Assembly: GCA_009801015.1 (NCBI GenBank)
Contig: VHZZ01000069.1
Location: 172,698 to 198,720, forward strand
Direction of reading: 5' to 3'
Length of the DNA stretch: 26,023 bases
From: Silene noctiflora
Lineage: Eukaryota; Streptophyta; Magnoliopsida; Caryophyllales; Caryophyllaceae
Shown here: positions 20,271-26,023 of the stretch, in pieces
Layout: each line of letters opens with the position of its first letter
How positions within the stretch are numbered: position 1 is the stretch's first letter
Notes under the pieces: generated by a model
What the model was told of the DNA's origin: nothing
The model's input: the letters and a program-made list of their open reading frames with translations, nothing else
Databases searched by the model: none
Program-made: the position numbers and the translations under genes

Positions 20271-23200
20271 ATGGGTTTGCAAATTATTGCACAAAATAAA
20301 AGTTTATTATTTTCTCCCCCATTATTGTCTTGTTTTACCTCATTAAATTACAAGATTAATGGGTTAAATTCATTGTATTATAAGAAAAATAATGTTGATA
20401 ATAATGTTAATATTAATGAAGTTGGTTTTGGTGTTAAATATGATCCTTTGATTACAAGAAATAATAATAAGAAGAGATGTAATAATGTTGGGGTTGTTTC
20501 TTCATCAATTGGGAACGTGGGTGCACCTCTTTGGGACACTTGGTCTCCTGATAAAGCATCTCCTTCTCCTTCCTTGAGTGATGTTCTTTGGCCTTCTTTA
20601 GGTATGATATGCATGCCTCTCCTTTTTGTTGTCCTTAGTTGGGTATATATACCATCTGGTTTATTTCGGATTTAAACTCGGTTGTCACGATAACCCTGGG
20701 ATGATTTCCTTTGCTATAAGGAAGGGCTAGCAGGGGCGCTTGCCTCAACCAGAGGAATTAATTTTGAGTCCCGCTAAGTTTTAAATCCTGACTCCACTGC
20801 TGCCTTATTAATGCGAGATTACGATATTCTTGAATAATAATGACTATAAACTAAATTAAACTAAATTAAGTTATCGTTCATAAGTTTTAACACTGCTATA
20901 ATAATCGATAGCAAGTGTACCAACTTGGTTGATGTATATATGCTTGTCGTTGTTGTTACGTGATTTTTATCATCTTGAGTATTGGTGCACTTTAGCGTAA
21001 TAAAAGCGTATGATTGTGTTGCAATAGTCAATGCATAATTAACAAGGGTTATTTATATGTTGACCTTAACTTAATTTGAAAATAATAGGGTACCCTAATT
21101 CATCTAGCTAGTAGCTATTTTTTTAATAGACATGTTAGATTAAAACTCTATTTGATTTGTCATAGGAGTATATTCTTACTTTTGTGTCATATGGAGTAAA
21201 TGCATGCATGATCAGGTCCCCTCCCGGCATAACTAAGGTCTTCAACTAATACTCGTTCATTTGAATAGGGTATTTGAAAATGCCAAATGTTGATAGTTAT
21301 TTTAGCTTAGAAAGGCCTTTTTGTCCTACAAAACTATTATAACATCGTCTCATATAGAAATTAGCGATTTAGATATATTAATATAGTCCGCTAACTTAAA
21401 ACGATGAACAGGTGCATTTGCGGCAATGGCGATGTTAGGGAAGGTCGATCAGGTGCTAGCAACAAAAGGAGTGTCGATTACGGTAGCGCCATTAGGGGCA
21501 GTATGTGCTGTGTTATTCATCACACCTAAATCTCCTGCGGCAAGGGTATGTCTTTATTTTTTCTGGGCACTTTTTTTATGCTTTGGTCCCCCTTGTGGCC
21601 TTCCTTGTCTTACCACACATTTGTGGCTCTACCTTTCATCCATCATTATGATGTGAAATAACTCACTGTGGTGTCTCTTTCCGTCTTTCTTGACCATTTA
21701 TATTATTTGATTTTTAGGAGGATAATATTATTCTAACCATACTTTTGGTGAGCTGTGGTATAGCTACTCGAGAGTCACATACTCGAAGTTTAGAAGAAAT
21801 AGTCTCGAGAAAGCTTAAACCTTAGACCCTTTGGAATTATTCCTGTATTATATACTCCGCCTGTTGCAGAAATCCCAAACCCTATTGGCTTTTTAAGGTC
21901 ATGGTCCGTTTGTTCAATGGCAGGAGGGTAGTTAATATTTCAAACACGGACACGAGTAGACAAGACTTCTGATTTCAGGCTTTCCCTAGCTCAAAATAAC
22001 ACCTATGCATCATGATTCATGAAGTATCCACCATTATTATGAACTGATCGAGTATGTTTACTAAGTATATTTACTATTAGCAAGTTATTTATGCTATTTT
22101 TTTGCTGATATATTATGCAGAAATACAACATGTTCATGGCTCAGATTGGATGCGCGGCAATAGGAGTGTTGGCATTTTCAGTCTTCGGCCCAGGTTGGCT
22201 TGCCAGGAGCACCGCTTTAGCTGCATCCCTCGCTTTCATGATCTTCACCAAGTCCACTCACCCTCCCGGTATTTTCCTTTTATTACTACAAGCTGATATT
22301 GTTTTATAGAGTCCGCTATTCCCTTACTAATTTAAAACTGTTTTCTGTCTGATTATGTAGCTGCAAGCTTACCATTGTTGTTCATCGATGGAGCAAAATT
22401 TCACGGTTTGAATTTCTGGTACGCGCTATTTCCAGGCGCTGCAGGATGCCTCCTCATCTCTCTCATTGTATGTTCTCGCTTGACACTTGACATTACATTC
22501 ATTTGTTTACCTTATTATATGCGATGAGCGAGCTAGTATAGGTCCAAACAACAATTTTATACCTCAAGTAGTTGAGTTACTATACAAATACAAATTGCAG
22601 CAAGTTTAAAGTTATTAAATGGCGTGGATAAGCATTTAAGCATTATGGCCCCTAAAAGATAGAGTAACTTTTGCTTAAGTGGACAGCTTTGCTCCATAGC
22701 TCCTAGTGGGAATTGTCGAATCCAGGATCGTTTCATGAATTATTACTCTACAGTCTACACATAATTGAAAATTACTTATTGATTGAAGACTTTCGAGCAT
22801 GTCAAGGGGTTTCTAGCTTCCCCTTTATTTCATTTTTAAACTTATTTTTCTGTTTTTAAACAAATGTTTAAGGAGCTACATTAGTTTAGGCTTTTGACTT
22901 TTAACCTAGCGAATTACCCATAGAATTCATCGGATGGAACTTAAATCCTACTCCGTCTTATTTGTTGGTTTTGAAATAATACAGAGTAGGATTTAAGTAG
23001 CCTCATTTTGTCTGCATTTCTATATTGTTGTGAATTAATCGTCGACTGAAGTTAGGCAGAAGCAATTTATGTTCAGTATCGTTTTAATGCCGCTAATGTT
23101 CTACTTCGACCAATCCTTACCCCGTTAGGCAGAACTGCTGAAGCCTTTAAGGCGGGCATTGAGGGTTCAGGCAAATCTTCTCCATAAATATTCGGAAATC

Positions 23201-23280
23201 TAAGTGTATAATCTTCATTCTGTTTGATGACATTGCAGCAAGAGATAGTATTCTACTTACAGCAGAATTTCAAGTTCTAA
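20271..23280 (+). CDS. NITR2;1: Plastid HPP-family membrane protein, NITR2;1-type nitrite transporter, 5 exons
   Basis: Exons 20271-20601, 21412-21545, 22121-22268, 22361-22467 and 23239-23280 join in frame with GT-AG borders into 253 aa, similar in length to Arabidopsis relatives. Residues about 1-75 are rich in Ser, Asn and Lys, have few acidic residues early on and look like a chloroplast transit peptide. Then come PLWDTWSPDK, DVLWPSLGAFAAMAML and about four hydrophobic segments. The family signature THPPA falls at 201-205, followed by FIDGAKFHGLNFWYALFPGA. From family knowledge, the Arabidopsis homologues NITR2;1 and NITR2;2 are reported as chloroplast-envelope nitrite transporters, delivering nitrite to nitrite reductase. 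That role is inferred here from similarity. The start is the first ATG in this frame, with A at -3 and G at +4. Introns 1, 2 and 4 are long (810, 575 and 771 bp). Confidence 0.93.
20602..21411 (+). other. Intron 1 of the HPP gene
   Basis: This 810-bp intron splits the codon for Gly111. A patch at about 20720-20800 (GGGCTAGCAGGGGCGCTTGC, then AATCCTGACTCCACTG) has higher G+C and looks like an old repeat insertion. Nothing else is recognised. Confidence 0.5.
21546..22120 (+). other. Intron 2 of the HPP gene
   Basis: This is a 575-bp phase-0 intron with a GTATGT donor and a TTATGCAG acceptor. I see no gene or element inside it. Confidence 0.6.
22468..23238 (+). other. Intron 4 of the HPP gene
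   Basis: This 771-bp intron is flanked by a GTATGT donor and a CATTGCAG acceptor, and separates a 14-codon last exon from the rest. It contains a near-perfect hairpin at 22939-22998. Nothing else is recognised. Confidence 0.6.
22939..22998. repeat. 18-bp inverted repeat (hairpin) in HPP intron 4
   Basis: ACTTAAATCCTACTCCGT at 22939-22956 is complementary, with one mismatch, to ACAGAGTAGGATTTAAGT at 22981-22998, with a 24-nt loop between. This may be a minimal MITE remnant. Confidence 0.85.
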
Positions 23281-23839
23281 TGACATCTCAAGGCGATCTT
23301 CAATTAGTTCTTCCGACTCAAGCAAGCGCGCTACAAAATATTTTTGTCAACAAGAGTAGTTATATTCATTTTTGAGACACTCTCCAAAGTCTTCAACAAA
23401 TCAGGAAGATGATGAGTTTCTGGTATCGATCACTCTGTTAGAAGGGATGTAATTATGCAAATATGAAGCTTCTGTACAGACGTACAATATGTACAGGAAA
23501 TCGATCATTTAAGCATTAGATGTATAAATCCCTTATGCTTATACTTTATACTAATACTATACTATATATTTTTTGTATAGAAGAGTTCAATGGAAGTTGT
23601 ACTCGTTTCTACTACGTAGATAATCACATGCCTCAAATTCGGCTTTGAGTTGTTCGTGTTTTGGCACAAGATCCATTGTTTGTATGCATGTTGTGACGGT
23701 CCGCCCTGTAATACGACTTTAAAAAATTGACCTTGGGGGTTTCCGGAAGATAATAGCATTACAGACTTACAGTTAGGGGTGTGTGATAGCATTACAGACA
23801 GGAGCTTCAACAAAAAAAAAGGATTAAATTCAAAAAAAA
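23281..23839 (+). other. HPP gene 3' region and spacer to tRNA-His
   Basis: The likely 3' untranslated region follows the stop codon and is AT-rich. No canonical AATAAA is obvious near the end. A short GATAGCATTACAGAC-type direct repeat occurs twice around 23752-23800. No gene is seen. Confidence 0.5.
23832..23839 (-). terminator. Pol III T-run terminator of tRNA-His
   Basis: Eight A on the + strand, read as T8 on the minus strand, directly follow the 3' end of the tRNA gene and would stop RNA polymerase III. Confidence 0.85.
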
Positions 23840-23911
23840 TGTGGCTGCTGGGATTCGAGCCCAGGTCTCCACGGCCACAACGTGGAATTCTTACCACTAA
23901 ACTACAGCCAC
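23840..23911 (-). tRNA. tRNA-His(GTG): tRNA-His (GUG), nuclear type
   Basis: Read on the minus strand from 23911, the gene begins with the acceptor arm GTGGCTG, which pairs perfectly with CAGCCAC at 23847-23841. The D arm contains AGTTTAGTGGTAAGAATT (A-box type), and the anticodon stem CCACG/CGTGG closes a 7-nt loop TTGTGGC with anticodon GTG. The T arm contains GGGCTCGAATCCC (B-box type). The discriminator base is A (23840). The gene lacks introns and does not encode CCA. The sequence is of the cytosolic type, unlike plastid trnH. Downstream, a run of eight T on the minus strand (23832-23839) is a Pol III terminator. Just upstream, the minus strand reads ACAACAAAG, a CAA motif typical of plant tRNA starts. 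Confidence 0.96.
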
Positions 23912-24646
23912 TTTGTTGTGAATAGTAAGTACAAATATAACTATATTAACATGTATTCTAATATTCTATAGTGGTTTTCAATCATATTACGATTTCTATG
24001 TCCTGTAATACATTTTTGAATTTTGAATTTAATCAGTGCTATTATATACAAGTATATGGGAAAATTAATAATTATAGTATTTATAATAATGGTATTAAGC
24101 TAGGCATTAAACACTTTTCGCGCTTATAATTCTCTCTCTAGGAAATGTTATGTGATGTTAAATTGTTGATCGATAAAGTTTTGAGCATTCATTTACATTG
24201 ATATAACTTAATCTGGATCATTGAGAGTAAATAAACCTTCATTTAGTATGAGAAATGGAAAGGAATCTGACTCAGTAGTGAGATCCCAATCGGTTCTTAA
24301 AATAGTTGTTTGTACAATTTTGCCTACGATGTTATACGACCAAGCAAATGAGAAGTCTTTTTATTAATAAAAAAATTGATTATATTTAGTTAAATATGAT
24401 AAATTTTGTAAATTTTAATACTCATTGGTTATGAATACTGTAACGTGATACACTTGGTTAAGGAAAAAAGGGGTGAAAATAATTGTGTGAAGGGAGTAGT
24501 TAGTAAGAGAAATGGAATATTGGAATGGAAGGGAATATTGACGGGGGTGTGGGATTTGTACTAGTGAGGGACTGAGAGTTTGTGACTGTGTCATTGTGCG
24601 TGTAATATCAAAAGATGTTGAGATTAGGAATCCTTTTAGATAGGAC
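23912..24646. other. Intergenic, AT-rich, no gene seen
   Basis: No coding region or clear element is recognised. The first 10-15 bases carry the CAA-type upstream motif of the tRNA-His gene. Confidence 0.5.
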
Positions 24647-24904
24647 TAGGGGCGGTTAAATATTCAGATCAGACCGGGTCGGGTTTGGGAAGCGAACCCA
24701 AGGTAGGTGATGGGTCAACATGAGCCGAGTGGGGTTTGGTGGAGGTAGACCCATAATTGGCTCGGGGTAGGGTTCAGGGTTGGTAAAGGGCGGGTCGGAT
24801 TGGATTTGCTTGACCTGGGGCTGACCCTATTTTTTGACGGGTCAGATCAGGCTGGGTAAAAAACAAGGGGAAGGCGGGTCTACCCAAATGTTTGACCATC
24901 CCTA
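24647..24904. mobile_element. hAT-type MITE, about 258 bp
   Basis: The left end TAGGGGCGGTTAAA faces a right end that reads TAGGGATGGTCAAA on the minus strand, a 14-bp inverted repeat with three mismatches and the TAGGG start seen in many hAT elements. The 8-bp flanks (GATAGGAC and GGGAGGAA) match at five positions, so the target duplication is degenerate. The interior is rich in GGGTCGGGTTTGG and GCGGGTC motifs, much richer in G+C than the surroundings. No open frame of note. Confidence 0.65.
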
Positions 24905-25122
24905 GGGAGGAAAAGGTAGGAGAGACCGGACGTGGTCTAATTCGTGTTCTCAATTTCGCCCTTGTTTACCGTCTTACTGGGTGGTATTAAATCTATATAG
25001 GGTGTAAGAGGGTAGCATAATGACTCGGTAATAGATATTATTTGCTATTACCATCTCATTAGTGTCGTATCCAACCATTTTATGCTCAGATGGTTTTAGG
25101 TTTGATGTCTTCGTGTATGATA

Positions 25123-25317
25123 CTCTCTTTGTCTCAATCATTTATTTATCTTTGGTTTAAAGATTAAGGAAAGAATCAGAGTCAATTATTAGATGATAAA
25201 TGGACCAAATTGTATGTAAATGATCAATTTATTCACTAAAGGCATTCATAAAATAGAAAAGGAAACAATTGACTGAGATACCTCAAAATAAAAGATAAAC
25301 AGACCGGTACGACGAAG
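25123..25317. mobile_element. Stowaway-like MITE, 195 bp
   Basis: The element lies between two TA dinucleotides (25121-25122 and 25318-25319). The left end CTCTCTTTGTCTCAATCATT and the right end, on the minus strand CTTCGTCGTACCGGTCTG, are both diverged relatives of the Stowaway terminus, and both continue into a TTTATCTTT block. The two arms match each other only moderately, so this is an old copy. Confidence 0.6.
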
Positions 25318-25657
25318 TATAATCGAGCTAATTTCGTGACGAGTTAAATTTGATCGTCATTTCAAGTCAAGGTGCGATGTTGTGGCCTGTGGGCAAGCGG
25401 GAGAAAAGATTTTCGAAAATGGAGTTGAAGTCCAAAACACCAGCTATCATCCTGAAAGTAACTACTTCTTTGACAGTGTTAAAGAACGTCGATACATTAC
25501 TAAATAATTAGCATTGAATTTCCAACTTTACCTTCTCATAGCCATCCATGTTACCTTATCTTTAATCTTCTTCTAAAAAAAATTAAATTAGAATTTTTTT
25601 TTTAAAAAGATGTTTTTTAATTAAAAAACAAAATTAGACGGTTTTGAACATGACGAC
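25318..25657. other. Intergenic, no gene seen
   Basis: No gene or element boundary is recognised. The last part (about 25570-25640) is an A/T homopolymer-rich stretch. Confidence 0.4.
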
Positions 25658-25825
25658 AACGTAATCAAACAATCGTAAATCAATTGTTATGTTATTTAAT
25701 TTCGCAATTTCTAATTAAGACGATTTTCACCATGTCAACCGATGACGTAAACAACAATGAAGCTAGTAACGATGTTGGAAAACGTAATCAAACAATCGTA
25801 AAACAATTGTTATGTTATTTAATTT
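25658..25825 (+). repeat. Pair of 45-bp direct repeats
   Basis: The segment 25658-25702 (beginning AACGTAATCAAACAATCGTA) recurs at 25781-25825 with a single mismatch, at a 123-bp period. The spacer differs, so this is a short direct duplication rather than a satellite. The high identity suggests a recent event or one that is being maintained. Confidence 0.85.
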
Positions 25826-25902
25826 AACGTCATTTAAAACACGAAAGTTTTTTTTAAAAAAGAAAAATGGACCTAAATAGTACACGTCCAAACGTAGGCT
25901 TG

Positions 25903-26023
25903 GTGTCACGGTCCGGTACTTTAGCCGGATCGTGGCACGCACCCTTGTCCGACTCTAGGCAAGATGCAAGCGACAACGGATCTTCGAACTAGTGAATCGC
26001 TCACTAGCACGATACTCGGGTCT
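25903..26023. repeat. GC-richer sequence starting with a 14-bp hairpin, runs off the window
   Basis: GTGTCACGGTCCGG at 25903-25916 and CCGGATCGTGGCAC at 25925-25938 are inverted copies with two mismatches around an 8-nt loop. From here to the edge the base composition rises abruptly compared with the AT-rich DNA to the left. A TG at the start of such a block could be the 5' end of a long terminal repeat continuing beyond the window, but no second boundary is visible. Confidence 0.4.

Noticed and set aside
23562..23897. 111-codon minus-strand frame overlapping tRNA-His
   Set aside because: Its beginning is a translation of the tRNA gene itself. The tRNA fold, T-run terminator and upstream CAA motif explain the sequence better.

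Overview
This is a plant nuclear DNA window. It is AT-rich and intron-rich, and dense in miniature transposons. It holds two complete protein-coding genes with canonical GT-AG introns, both on the + strand, and one nuclear-type tRNA-His gene on the - strand. The plasma-membrane proton-pump gene fixes the lineage as a dicot-like flowering plant: its protein is closest to the tobacco PMA1/2/3 and Arabidopsis AHA4/AHA11 subfamily. Some foldback elements look like types I associate with Caryophyllales, but that is a weak impression and I cannot name the species.

Layout. 1-4265 is intergenic and built largely from small transposable elements: a 422-bp hAT-type MITE nested in an older foldback element (535-1124), a second foldback of the same family (about 1805-1995), a Tourist-type MITE (2190-2506), a GC-rich element with long terminal inverted repeats (about 2685-3407), a 200-bp-period tandem duplication (3604-3952) and another foldback (4091-4265). 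4278-5210 is the probable promoter and leader of the proton-pump gene, with a possible leader intron. 5211-12011 is the H+-ATPase gene (21 coding exons, 964 aa, all frames consistent). 12012-14140 is intergenic with decayed repeats. 14140-17820 is a satellite-like array of about ten units of roughly 313 bp. The units form a four-unit higher-order repeat of about 1.27 kb, interrupted by a clean Stowaway MITE and bracketed by copies of another repeat. 17820-20140 is more repeat-derived intergenic DNA. 20271-23280 is a five-exon gene for a 253-aa plastid HPP-family membrane protein (nitrite-transporter NITR2;1 type). 23840-23911 is tRNA-His(GUG). The remainder holds a hAT-type MITE, a Stowaway-like MITE, a 45-bp direct repeat and, at the right edge, the start of a GC-richer sequence opening with a strong hairpin.

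The genes are not an operon or pathway. The H+-ATPase energises the plasma membrane and the HPP protein probably moves nitrite across the chloroplast envelope; both touch nutrient transport but there is no sign of co-regulation. I found no viral, bacterial or biosynthetic cluster. The most unusual item is the higher-order satellite array and how it sits inside another repeat.
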